The translations under genes and the position numbers were made by a program. 55,316 nt of DNA from Hassallia byssoidea VB512170. Lineage in GTDB: Bacteria; Cyanobacteriota; Cyanobacteriia; Cyanobacteriales; Nostocaceae. The notes beneath the pieces were generated by a model. It was not told the origin of the DNA. It was given only the letters and a program-made list of their open reading frames with translations, and made no database searches. Positions within the stretch are counted from its first letter, which is position 1, and each line of letters begins with the position of its first letter. Below are positions 8,435 through 15,724 of the stretch, piece after piece. The DNA is taken from assembly GCF_000817785.2 (NCBI RefSeq), contig NZ_JTCM02000038.1, positions 1 to 55,316 of the forward strand, in the 5' to 3' direction.

Positions 8435-8866
8435 ATGGCTGACCCCGTAACAACCTTAACAGCTTTGGCGATCGCTGAATTTGCTTTCAAAAAGTTTTTC
8501 GAGTCCGGTGTCGGTAAGCTGGGGGAAAAGTTCACCGAAACCGCGCTTACCAAGATGGACGAACTGCGTCAGAAGATTTGGGATAAGTTACGCGGAAATC
8601 CTAGAGCCGAAAAAGCTTTGCAGGAAGTAGAAAAAGGCTCAAAAGACCATTTGAATAAACTGGCGGTTTATTTAGAAGATGAAATGAAGGATAACCCTGA
8701 TTTTGCCGCACAGGTAAGCACTTTAGCTCAAGAAATCAAAGCAGGTAAAATTCAAATCAACAGCCAAAATATACAGCAAAACTACGATAACAGCACAGGC
8801 TTTCAAAACGATATTGATGGTGGTGAAAATTACATCGCGCACACTATCAACATTCATAAACCCTGA
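8435..8866 (+). CDS. N-terminal helical domain of a split STAND NTPase
   Basis: A 143-residue frame starting MADPVTTLTALAIAEFAFKK and ending at TGA (8864-8866). It is predicted helical for ~100 residues and then turns into an Asn/Gly-rich segment (residues ~104-143, QINSQNIQQNYDNSTG, GGENYIAHTINIHKP). Such N-terminal modules occur on cyanobacterial STAND/NB-ARC proteins, where they probably link the sensor-switch to an effector. The same reading frame continues after the TGA without another stop into the NTPase and TPR part, so this and the 8978-11503 entry were very likely one gene. It may be a nonsense mutant, a natural two-protein split, or a sequencing error. The start is supported by its position after a gene-free repeat region, although no strong ribosome-binding site is visible. 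Confidence 0.75.
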   Translation: MADPVTTLTALAIAEFAFKKFFESGVGKLGEKFTETALTKMDELRQKIWDKLRGNPRAEKALQEVEKGSKDHLNKLAVYLEDEMKDNPDFAAQVSTLAQEIKAGKIQINSQNIQQNYDNSTGFQNDIDGGENYIAHTINIHKP

Positions 8867-8977
8867 CTGGAGTCGTCTGGAGGGGAACGGACAAAGAGAA
8901 ATCCCGTTAGTTCTATTATCAACGAATTACCTCCTGAAACCCAGAATTGGCACGGGCGCACAGATGAACTTGCCCAA

Positions 8978-11503
8978 ATGCAAGAATGGTTGCAAGCAAA
9001 TAACGTGCGTTTAATTGGCATTACCGGGACTGGTGGTTATGGCAAATCTTCCCTGGTTGCGAAAGTCTTTGCAACTGCACAAAGCTTTGAAAAGCAAGTT
9101 TGGGCAACTTTTAGCCAAAATTACCCCTTTGCGGTTTGGGGACGCTGGTTATTAGAAAAGTTAGGCAAAGCAACACCTGAAAAAGAAGCAGATTTATTAA
9201 CTGCGGTTTGTAATAATTTGCGAACAGGGCGCTATTTGCTGGTATTAGATAATTTAGAAACTCTGCTAGAAGCAAACGGAGAATGGCATGATAAAACTTA
9301 CTATGACTTCTTGCTGCGGTGGTTGAGTAGCCACACTGAAAGTGTAATTTTAGTCACTAGCCGCGAACAACCTCAACTACCGCCCAATACCCTCAATTAC
9401 TGCCGTTGGTTGCCATTGAAAGGACTTTCAACCGATGCTGGGGTAGCACTGCTAGAAGATTTAGATATTCAGGGTGCTGATGCACAACTGCGAGAATTTG
9501 TCAAGCAAGCGGATGGACATCCTTTATTAATCAAACTGGTGGCTGGAGTGTTGCACGCTGATGAGGGGGATGTGGTTGATATCAGCGCTTTGAGACAAAA
9601 TATCTTTGAGATTCTGGGGTTACATCGATACGAGTCAGAAGCGAGTATTGGTAAGATTCTTGATGCGAGTATTGCCCGGTTAACGCCAAAGTTACAAAAA
9701 CTATTATTTAATTTAAGCGTATATCGCCCCGCTTTTAACGCCACAGCCGCAGCCGCACTTTTACCAGAACAAGAAGTGACACAAGCAGATTTGCGGGGAT
9801 TGGTTAAGCGATCGCTTTTGCAAGAAAACAAACTAGAAAACGTTTGGGTATTTGAGTTTCAGCCGTTAATTTTGGCTTATCTGAAACAGCAAGCGGGTGA
9901 TTTAACCGAAGTACACGAAAGAGCGATCGCCTACTATTACTCTGAAGACCTCGTAGACATACTAGAAATTTTTCATCACCACTGCGAACTTAAACAGTAT
10001 AACCAAGCTTGTAACATTCTTAATTCCTGCTACAATTTTTTGGATTTGCAAGGATATTACACTACCATTATTGAACTATGTAACCGACTAGAAAACGAAT
10101 GGCAACCCAGTAACCAAGATGAAAATAGGGAATTTGCAGGTGTTCTCACATCTTTGGGCAATGCTTACAATTCCTTGGGACAATACCAAATTGCGATTGA
10201 TTACTGTAAGCAGTCACTGGCTATTTCTCTTGAGATAGGCGATCACAATGGTGAAGCTACTTCTCTGCTTGGTTTGGGCGATGCTTACTATTTATTGGGA
10301 GAATATCAAATTGCGATTGATTATTATCAGCAGTCTCTGGCTATTTCTCTTGAGATAGGCGATCGCGGTGATGAAGCTGCTTCTCTGGCTGGGTTGGGTA
10401 ATGCTTACTATTTCTTGGGAGAATATCAAATTGCGATTGATTACAATCAGCAGTCACTAACTATTTATCGTGAGATAGGCAATCGCAATGGTGAAGCTAC
10501 TTCTCTGAATAATTTCGGCAATGCTTACAATTCCTTGGGAGAATACCAAATTGCGATTGATTACCATCAGCAGTCACTGGCTATTCAACTTGAGATAGGC
10601 GCTCGCAATGGTGAAGACAGTTCTCTGGTTGGTTTGGGCAATGCTTACCAATCCTTGGGAAAATACCAAATTGCGATTGATTTCTATCAGCAGTCACTGG
10701 CTATTCAACTTGAGATAGGCGATCGCAATGGTAAAGCTGCTTCTCTGGCTGGTTTGGGCAATGCTTACCAATCCTTGGGAGAATACCAAGAGGCAATTGA
10801 TTACCATCAGCAATCACTGGCTATTTTTCGTGAGATAGGCGATCGCGGTGGTGAAGCTAGTTCTTTGACTAATTTGGGCAATGCTTACGATTCCTTGGGA
10901 GAATACCAACAAGCAATTGATTACCATCAGCAGTCACTTGCTATTGAACGTGACATCGCTAATCGCAATAGTGAAGCTATTTCTTTGACTAATTTGGGTA
11001 GTGCTTACACCTCTTTAAGAGAATACCAACAAGCAATTGATTTCTATCAGCAGTCTCTGGTTATTTATTGTGAGAAAAGCGATCGCAATGGTGAAGCAGC
11101 TTCTTTGACTAATTTGGGCAATGCTTACATTTACTTGAGAGAATACGAACAAGCAATTGATTGTTATCAGCAATTATTAATGACTCAACGCGAGATAGGC
11201 GATCGCAATGGTGAAGCCCAGTCACTTCAAAATCTTGGCAAGCTTTATAATTTAACAGGCAGAATTAAGGAAGGTTATGCAGCAGGTATTCAAGCTACTC
11301 AAATTCTACAAGAACTAGAACTTCCTATCGAGGCTTGGGCTATACCAAAATGGGCGAAATCTATTGCTAAATTTGCTCAACGTGGTAAATTACAATTGGG
11401 TTTATGTTTTCTTTTGGGGTTATTCGCTTTCCCCTTTGCCCTTGTTTTCATTGTGTCGGTGATGTTGTGGCGCGTGGTAAAATCTCAATTACTGCGGCGT
11501 TGA
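8978..11503 (+). CDS. STAND (NB-ARC-type) NTPase with TPR repeats and C-terminal membrane segment
   Basis: The frame is open from 8867, right after an in-frame TGA, but the first usable start codon is the ATG at 8978 (841 aa). Counting from it: P-loop GTGGYGKS at 17-24; Walker B-like RYLLVLDNLETLL near 90; VILVTSREQPQLP sensor-type motif near 125; winged-helix-like region to ~320; about ten TPR units of exactly 40 residues (~385-760, pattern LGNAYxSLGEYQxAIDYxQQ); and a hydrophobic segment near 800-830 (FLLGLFAFPFALVFIVSVML). STAND proteins are ATP-dependent switches used in signalling and antiphage defence; ligand and effector are unknown here. The 120-bp TPR units are nearly identical and most carry GGCGATCGC, so copy number may vary. 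Starting at 8978 drops conserved residues before the P-loop (INELPPETQNWHGR), which favours an original fusion with the 8435-8866 frame. Confidence 0.85.
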   Translation: MQEWLQANNVRLIGITGTGGYGKSSLVAKVFATAQSFEKQVWATFSQNYPFAVWGRWLLEKLGKATPEKEADLLTAVCNNLRTGRYLLVLDNLETLLEANGEWHDKTYYDFLLRWLSSHTESVILVTSREQPQLPPNTLNYCRWLPLKGLSTDAGVALLEDLDIQGADAQLREFVKQADGHPLLIKLVAGVLHADEGDVVDISALRQNIFEILGLHRYESEASIGKILDASIARLTPKLQKLLFNLSVYRPAFNATAAAALLPEQEVTQADLRGLVKRSLLQENKLENVWVFEFQPLILAYLKQQAGDLTEVHERAIAYYYSEDLVDILEIFHHHCELKQYNQACNILNSCYNFLDLQGYYTTIIELCNRLENEWQPSNQDENREFAGVLTSLGNAYNSLGQYQIAIDYCKQSLAISLEIGDHNGEATSLLGLGDAYYLLGEYQIAIDYYQQSLAISLEIGDRGDEAASLAGLGNAYYFLGEYQIAIDYNQQSLTIYREIGNRNGEATSLNNFGNAYNSLGEYQIAIDYHQQSLAIQLEIGARNGEDSSLVGLGNAYQSLGKYQIAIDFYQQSLAIQLEIGDRNGKAASLAGLGNAYQSLGEYQEAIDYHQQSLAIFREIGDRGGEASSLTNLGNAYDSLGEYQQAIDYHQQSLAIERDIANRNSEAISLTNLGSAYTSLREYQQAIDFYQQSLVIYCEKSDRNGEAASLTNLGNAYIYLREYEQAIDCYQQLLMTQREIGDRNGEAQSLQNLGKLYNLTGRIKEGYAAGIQATQILQELELPIEAWAIPKWAKSIAKFAQRGKLQLGLCFLLGLFAFPFALVFIVSVMLWRVVKSQLLRR

Positions 11504-11757
11504 TGGTTTTATAGTTGTTTTCGGTTAACTCAGATGTTGCGGCGATCGCAGCCTAGAAATAAATTTCATTTCTGTAAGCTAAAAGGCGTTTAAACAAGTT
11601 GGAATCTTTACAGAGTCATCTTTAGCTAACTTTAGCTACTCGCTGTGTAATTTATTTGCGGGCGATCGCGGACATTACACAACAAAGCCGCCAAATCTAA
11701 GTACAGCATTTGATTAATACGAGCGCGAATTAAAGAAAGGCAATAAGAGTGCGTTGC

Positions 11758-11993
11758 TTATGCAGAGCGATGTTATGTTAATGCAGAGCGATGTTATGTT
11801 AATGCAGAGCGATGTTATGTTAATGCAGAGCGATGTTATGTTAACGCAGAGCGATGTTATGTTAATGCAGAGCGATGTTATGTTAATGCAGAGCGATGTT
11901 ATGTTAATGCAGAGCGATGTTATGTTAATGCAGAGCGATGTTATGTTAATGCAGAGCGATATTATGTTAATGCAGAGCGATATTATGTTAATG
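11758..11993 (+). repeat. 21-bp tandem repeat array, 11 units, open in frame
   Basis: Eleven near-perfect copies of a 21-bp unit (TTAATGCAGAGCGATGTTATG) stand in tandem; changes are single bases (ATG to ACG once, GTT to ATT in the last two). Because 21 is three times seven, one frame (11754-12017) reads as a heptad MQSDVML repeated, ending LKTLRF. Every unit contains ATG codons but no ribosome-binding site is seen, so coding is doubtful. A second 21-bp array of different sequence is at 30219-30368. Confidence 0.95.
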
Positions 11994-12030
11994 CATTTAA
12001 AAACCCTACGATTTTAGGCAAAACTGTACT

Positions 12031-12059
12031 AAGTTTTAGTAGTCGCGATCGCTCTCCCA
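12031..12059 (+). repeat. Left copy of 29-bp direct repeat flanking the ATP-grasp-like gene
   Basis: It is identical over 29 bases to 13532-13560 (starts AAGTTTTAG, contains CGCGATCGC, ends CTCTCCCA) in the same orientation. The two copies bracket the minus-strand gene 12175-13449. Confidence 0.9.
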
Positions 12060-12107
12060 CATACTCGTAATATACCTAGAGTTTATTTCAGTCTCTCCCA
12101 ATTAAAG

Positions 12108-12126
12108 ACCGGACTTGAAGTCCGGT
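12108..12126. repeat. Short palindrome downstream of ATP-grasp-like gene
   Basis: ACCGGACTT and its complement form a 9-bp stem with a 1-base centre. On the minus strand it follows the stop of the 12175-13449 gene by about 50 bases and is followed by CTTTAATT, so it may be a weak terminator. Its form also resembles the dispersed palindromes of the window. Confidence 0.6.
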
Positions 12127-12174
12127 TCTTCAAACCCGTACAGGGGGAAAGGAAAGGAAAGCTTTATGCGTATT

Positions 12175-13449
12175 TCAAACGACTCTTTCCCTTTCCCCTT
12201 TTTTCCTTTCCCCTTTCCCCCTCCCAGATTGGTGAACCTTTACTGATATTGATATCGGTCCGAAGCGATTATCCACCCCACAATAAAGGATCTCTTCCTC
12301 AGATACGGTTTGGTATGCTTCGTCTCCGTATCGATAGTACGTTGAGGCACATACTGCATCGACATCAGGATAGGACAAAAGAGATTCAAGACCCCAAATT
12401 TCCCCAGGAGATGCTCCTCCAACACGGAAGGACTGCTCAAGCAATGCGAAGCGCAAAACTTCCTCACAAGTGCCGTTTGAATATATGGATGCGATTCCGG
12501 ACACTATATCCAGGTTGAATCTCGCAGTTTTAATCTCTGGAATGTGTTTATTTAAAAGCGCTCTAAAAAGGAGTGCTTTATCTATAATTGCTTGTGCATC
12601 TTCGTTGTTGAAAATGCCAACCTGAGCAAGCAACTTAGGAAGGATACGTTTGCCTGTTCGCATAATCACAAGGTCAGTTCCCCTGTATAGTCCTTGAGAG
12701 AACCTTTGAACCCCTAGACACTGTATCTGGTGAGAACCAACAGTAATAAAACTCGCACTATATGTCTTCAAATCTTCTGGGTGAAGATTTTCTTCCACCA
12801 CCAGTCCGTATTGTTGGAGCTTACCTTGATCCGCAATTTTATCAGAGATAAACTGCTCTAGCTCTTGGAAAGAGCTAATGACAAACTGGCTCATTCCCAA
12901 AAATGCAAGCGGATCTTTGAGCCGAATTTGATACACTCCTTTGTTGTAGAGCTCCTTGAAAGCTATTCTAAGATCATCAGTACTGAAAACTGTGAATCCA
13001 GGAAGAACAAGATTTCGCTGGGCAAGCTCTTCAGAAAACTCATGAGACCATCCTAGCGGACAAACTGCTTCTCTACTAACCAAGGGATGCATTATTGCTT
13101 TTGTAGATTGGTGAGGTCTGGCTACAATTCCACCAAAAAAATCCTTTTCGCTCTCGATAAGCGCATCCTCGATCAGCTTTTGGTTCTCTTTCAACTCAAG
13201 GACTATAGTTTTATCAGCAACGTAGTATGTTTTCCCCTGCTCAATACCACCGAATCTCTGGAAGATTTCGCCTATTTTTGCCGCAATCCGAAGATTTCGG
13301 TAATAAGCGAACTTAACAGGCGGTTTGTTGGTGTTGATAACTAACGTTTCAACTTTGAACTCAGGAATAACTAAGTTCTTGAAGGGAACTGAGTTTGACT
13401 GTCCATCCCACAATGAGGACGAAGACACCTCTAAATCCTGGTAGTGCAT
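12175..13449 (-). CDS. ATP-grasp-like protein of DUF3182 type
   Basis: A 424-residue protein beginning MHYQDLEVSSSSLWDG. Recognisable patterns are FGGIVARPHQSTKAIMHPLV (near residue 105), a Lys-containing strand YQIRLKDPLAF, EENLHPEDLKTYS, and a C-terminal ARFNLDIVSG followed by EQSFRVGGASPGEIWGLESL. The last block resembles DUF3182 proteins, which are thought to adopt an ATP-grasp fold, i.e. carboxylate-amine or similar ligases. The match is from memory and substrates are unknown. The last ~14 residues (GKGERKKGERERVV) are encoded by a purine-rich repeat run and are probably a non-native tail. The gene is bracketed by a 29-bp direct repeat, opposite in strand to the next genes (methyltransferase, ligase-like), which hints at acquisition as a unit. 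Confidence 0.6.
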   Translation of the reverse strand: MHYQDLEVSSSSLWDGQSNSVPFKNLVIPEFKVETLVINTNKPPVKFAYYRNLRIAAKIGEIFQRFGGIEQGKTYYVADKTIVLELKENQKLIEDALIESEKDFFGGIVARPHQSTKAIMHPLVSREAVCPLGWSHEFSEELAQRNLVLPGFTVFSTDDLRIAFKELYNKGVYQIRLKDPLAFLGMSQFVISSFQELEQFISDKIADQGKLQQYGLVVEENLHPEDLKTYSASFITVGSHQIQCLGVQRFSQGLYRGTDLVIMRTGKRILPKLLAQVGIFNNEDAQAIIDKALLFRALLNKHIPEIKTARFNLDIVSGIASIYSNGTCEEVLRFALLEQSFRVGGASPGEIWGLESLLSYPDVDAVCASTYYRYGDEAYQTVSEEEILYCGVDNRFGPISISVKVHQSGRGKGERKKGERERVV

Positions 13450-13531
13450 TGCAAGAGTTTGGGTGATGTATTCGTTATACTAACCCAAGTTGCTAGTTAT
13501 AGTTTGATGCGATCGCGCAAATTACACAACA

Positions 13532-13560
13532 AAGTTTTAGTAGTCGCGATCGCTCTCCCA
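13532..13560 (+). repeat. Right copy of 29-bp direct repeat
   Basis: Partner of 12031-12059, same orientation, 29 identical bases. The sequence just before it (ATTACACAACAAAG) also recurs near 11673, so the similarity is mosaic rather than a clean single duplication. Confidence 0.9.
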
Positions 13561-13645
13561 TATCCTACCCTCTGCAAATATTTTTGAGAATTTTTATAGT
13601 TAAATCCACCAAGAGAGAGTTAATCTGTGTAGTGGAGGTATTTTA

Positions 13646-14461
13646 ATGACTAAAACCACAGTTAACCTTGGTGTCGTTCAAGAAACTCTGCTAATCCCGC
13701 TCTGGGCTAGAGCTTGTGAGTTTTCCAAACCCGATCCAATTATACAAGACCCGAAATCGGTCGAGATTATCGAGGCGATCAATTACGATTTTGATAAATT
13801 TGCTACTGCTAAAAGCTCTCAAATAGGCACTTGCTTGCGAGGAATGATCCTCGACAACTGGGTACTTTCTTATCTCCAACAACATCCTCAAGGTTCGGTG
13901 GTAGAAATTGGTGCAGGACTCAATACCCGTTTTGAGCGAGTTGATAATGGTGCAGTACGCTGGTTTGATTTAGACTTACCAGACTCAATGACGCTGCGAA
14001 AGCAGTTTTTTGAAGAAACAGAACGCCGTCAGTTTATCACGGCTTCAGCCTTGGATACAGATTGGATTGAGCGCGTTAAAGCAGTTAATGCACCTTGTAT
14101 GTTTGTGGCAGAGGGAGTACTGATCTATCTCAGTGAAGAACAGGTACAGCAGTTGTTTGCTAATCTTTTAGAGCATTTTTCTGGTTGTTGGTTTGCTTTT
14201 GATTCTATGTCACCGCTGATGGTGAAAAATCAGAACAGACATGACTCAATAAATTACACCTCAGCAAAATTTAATTGGAGTATCTCAGATATTCGCAAGA
14301 TCCAAGATTGGGATTTCCGCTATCAAGTAATCGAAGTCACTACTTTTGCAGATTTGCCAGCTAAATATCTACGACGCTTTGGTGTGGTAATTCGCTTACT
14401 TTTTTCCTATATTCCTTTCTTGCGGAATATGTATCGCTTAACATTAGTTAAATTGAGTTAA
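13646..14461 (+). CDS. Leucine-carboxyl-methyltransferase-family SAM methyltransferase
   Basis: A 271-residue class I SAM-dependent methyltransferase of the LCM/PPM1/TcmP family. Visible motifs are GSVVEIGAGLNTRFERV (SAM motif I, near residue 88), RWFDLDLPDS (acidic loop after strand 2), ITASALDTDWIERV (motif II region) and CMFVAEGVLIYLSEEQVQQL (motif III). Members methylate carboxylates or hydroxyls, including natural-product polyketides; the substrate is not evident. A strong GGAGG lies 8 bases before the ATG. The next gene begins 24 bases after the stop in the same direction, so the two are probably co-transcribed. Confidence 0.9.
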   Translation: MTKTTVNLGVVQETLLIPLWARACEFSKPDPIIQDPKSVEIIEAINYDFDKFATAKSSQIGTCLRGMILDNWVLSYLQQHPQGSVVEIGAGLNTRFERVDNGAVRWFDLDLPDSMTLRKQFFEETERRQFITASALDTDWIERVKAVNAPCMFVAEGVLIYLSEEQVQQLFANLLEHFSGCWFAFDSMSPLMVKNQNRHDSINYTSAKFNWSISDIRKIQDWDFRYQVIEVTTFADLPAKYLRRFGVVIRLLFSYIPFLRNMYRLTLVKLS

Positions 14462-14485
14462 ATTCCAGTAATTAAGGTATAGAGA

Positions 14486-15589
14486 ATGTTTTCTTTTGGT
14501 ATTGAGCATGAAGTCGCTTTCCTCAACCATGAAGGAAAGTTTGCTGATTTTTCGCGGACAAAATTCGCTGATTTCAATCAAATCGTAGAAAGATTACCCA
14601 CATACCCCAGCGACTATCCACAATTACGTGTAGGTGATGCTGGTATCAAACAAAAAAGATGGTATATTGAAGGCTTTGAACGATTTGAAGATTCTGAAAA
14701 TGTCATCGAATGCGTTCCTAAAGGTATCGAAATCAGAACAACTATAAATTCTACTATTCAAAACGCTATAAATGAATTATCCGAAAGTTTTCGTTTGCTG
14801 TGTGAAAATGCTATAAACTTCGGTTTTTCGCCAGTTTTAATCAGTTTTAATCCATACTATGCAGTTTTTGATCCGCAACCCCCATTAAATGATTATGAAA
14901 TAAAATGGCGGCAAACTTCCCCAGAAAGACAAACGGCACACATTCCCATGTTGACTTATGGTCCTGATTTAAATATATCAGTTGCCGGGTTATCTACTGA
15001 AGGTGTAATTGATATTGGCAGAAAGTTAACTTATTACAGTCCCTACATAGTTCCGTTTAGTTATAGTTCTCCTTTTTCTCAAGGTACTTTGTGGTCTGGT
15101 TTATCAGTAAGGACATTTATTAGAACCGGAAAAAGACCAGCGGTAATGGTGTTTGTAGAAAAACGCGAACAACTGATTGATAGTGTACCTTCATTAACGA
15201 AAATAGCACGCATCCCCGCAGAAGTCGGTAGAATTGAATTTAAGGCTTTTGATAGTTGTGATGATTTTACAATTTATGCCGGTTTGTTAGCATTATTAAA
15301 GGGTTTGGTGTTAGATAAAACTCTTTTGGGTAGAGCAACCATACCCGATGCGGAGAAACATCAAATGTCAGCTAAAGAAGGTTTTGACAACGAAGATATT
15401 TTAGCGACAGCAAAACAAGTTTTGCAAGCATCTGAAATTGCACTCTTCAACGATCCTGATGTTCATCTGTTAGCACCGCTGAAAGTTATGCTTGAAAAGC
15501 GAGAAACACCGGCTCATAAACTCATTCAAGTTTTTAACCGAGTAGGTTCAATAGAAGAAGCACTCTTGCAAACTTACGCTTTTAAATAG
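14486..15589 (+). CDS. Glutamate-cysteine-ligase-like (GCS2-type) carboxylate-amine ligase
   Basis: A 367-residue protein that starts MFSFGIEHEVAFLN, the beta-strand with paired Glu typical of the glutamate-cysteine-ligase/carboxylate-amine-ligase superfamily. IECVPKGIEIRTTINSTIQ (near residue 75) and RIPAEVGRIEFKAFDSCDDF (near 245), with Glu and Arg on the active strands, agree with ATP/metal binding in that fold. It differs from the cyanobacterial glutathione enzyme as I know it, so a paralogue acting on another substrate is likely. It follows the LCM methyltransferase by 24 bases. A perfect inverted repeat 11 bases after the stop could act as transcript end. Alternatives are a peptide ligase or a non-catalytic homologue. 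Confidence 0.6.
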   Translation: MFSFGIEHEVAFLNHEGKFADFSRTKFADFNQIVERLPTYPSDYPQLRVGDAGIKQKRWYIEGFERFEDSENVIECVPKGIEIRTTINSTIQNAINELSESFRLLCENAINFGFSPVLISFNPYYAVFDPQPPLNDYEIKWRQTSPERQTAHIPMLTYGPDLNISVAGLSTEGVIDIGRKLTYYSPYIVPFSYSSPFSQGTLWSGLSVRTFIRTGKRPAVMVFVEKREQLIDSVPSLTKIARIPAEVGRIEFKAFDSCDDFTIYAGLLALLKGLVLDKTLLGRATIPDAEKHQMSAKEGFDNEDILATAKQVLQASEIALFNDPDVHLLAPLKVMLEKRETPAHKLIQVFNRVGSIEEALLQTYAFK

Positions 15590-15600
15590 ACAATTGAATC

Positions 15601-15629
15601 GTAGAGACGTTCCATCGGAACGTCTCTAC
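15601..15629. repeat. Dispersed palindrome (GTAGAGACGTTCC type)
   Basis: Perfect 13-bp arms (GTAGAGACGTTCC / GGAACGTCTCTAC) surround a 3-base centre. A close relative lies at 47296-47347. It follows the GCS-like gene and precedes the phosphodiesterase gene, and could form a terminator-like hairpin, but no T run follows. Confidence 0.85.
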
Positions 15630-15724
15630 AATATGCAATGCCAAAATTTTTAATTGTTTTGATTATCCTATTTTTTTGCGCCACTTCAGTATAAAATCTT
15701 CGTGTTCTCATTATCCGAGAGGTT

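Larger units (their letters stand above)
11504..12174. other. Gene-poor stretch between STAND gene and ATP-grasp-like gene
   Basis: These 671 bases hold the 21-bp tandem array (11758-11993), one copy of a 29-bp direct repeat (12031-12059), a short palindrome (12108-12126) and a polypurine run. I see no other convincing gene. Confidence 0.7.

Noticed and set aside
11754-12017. Protein-coding gene of (MQSDVML)n
   Set aside because: It is a tandem-repeat frame starting at TTG without an RBS; listed as a repeat and discussed only as a hypothesis.
12240-12518. Open frames on the opposite strand and alternate frame within the ATP-grasp-like gene
   Set aside because: They lack RBS and domain patterns and lie wholly within the longer 12175-13449 gene.
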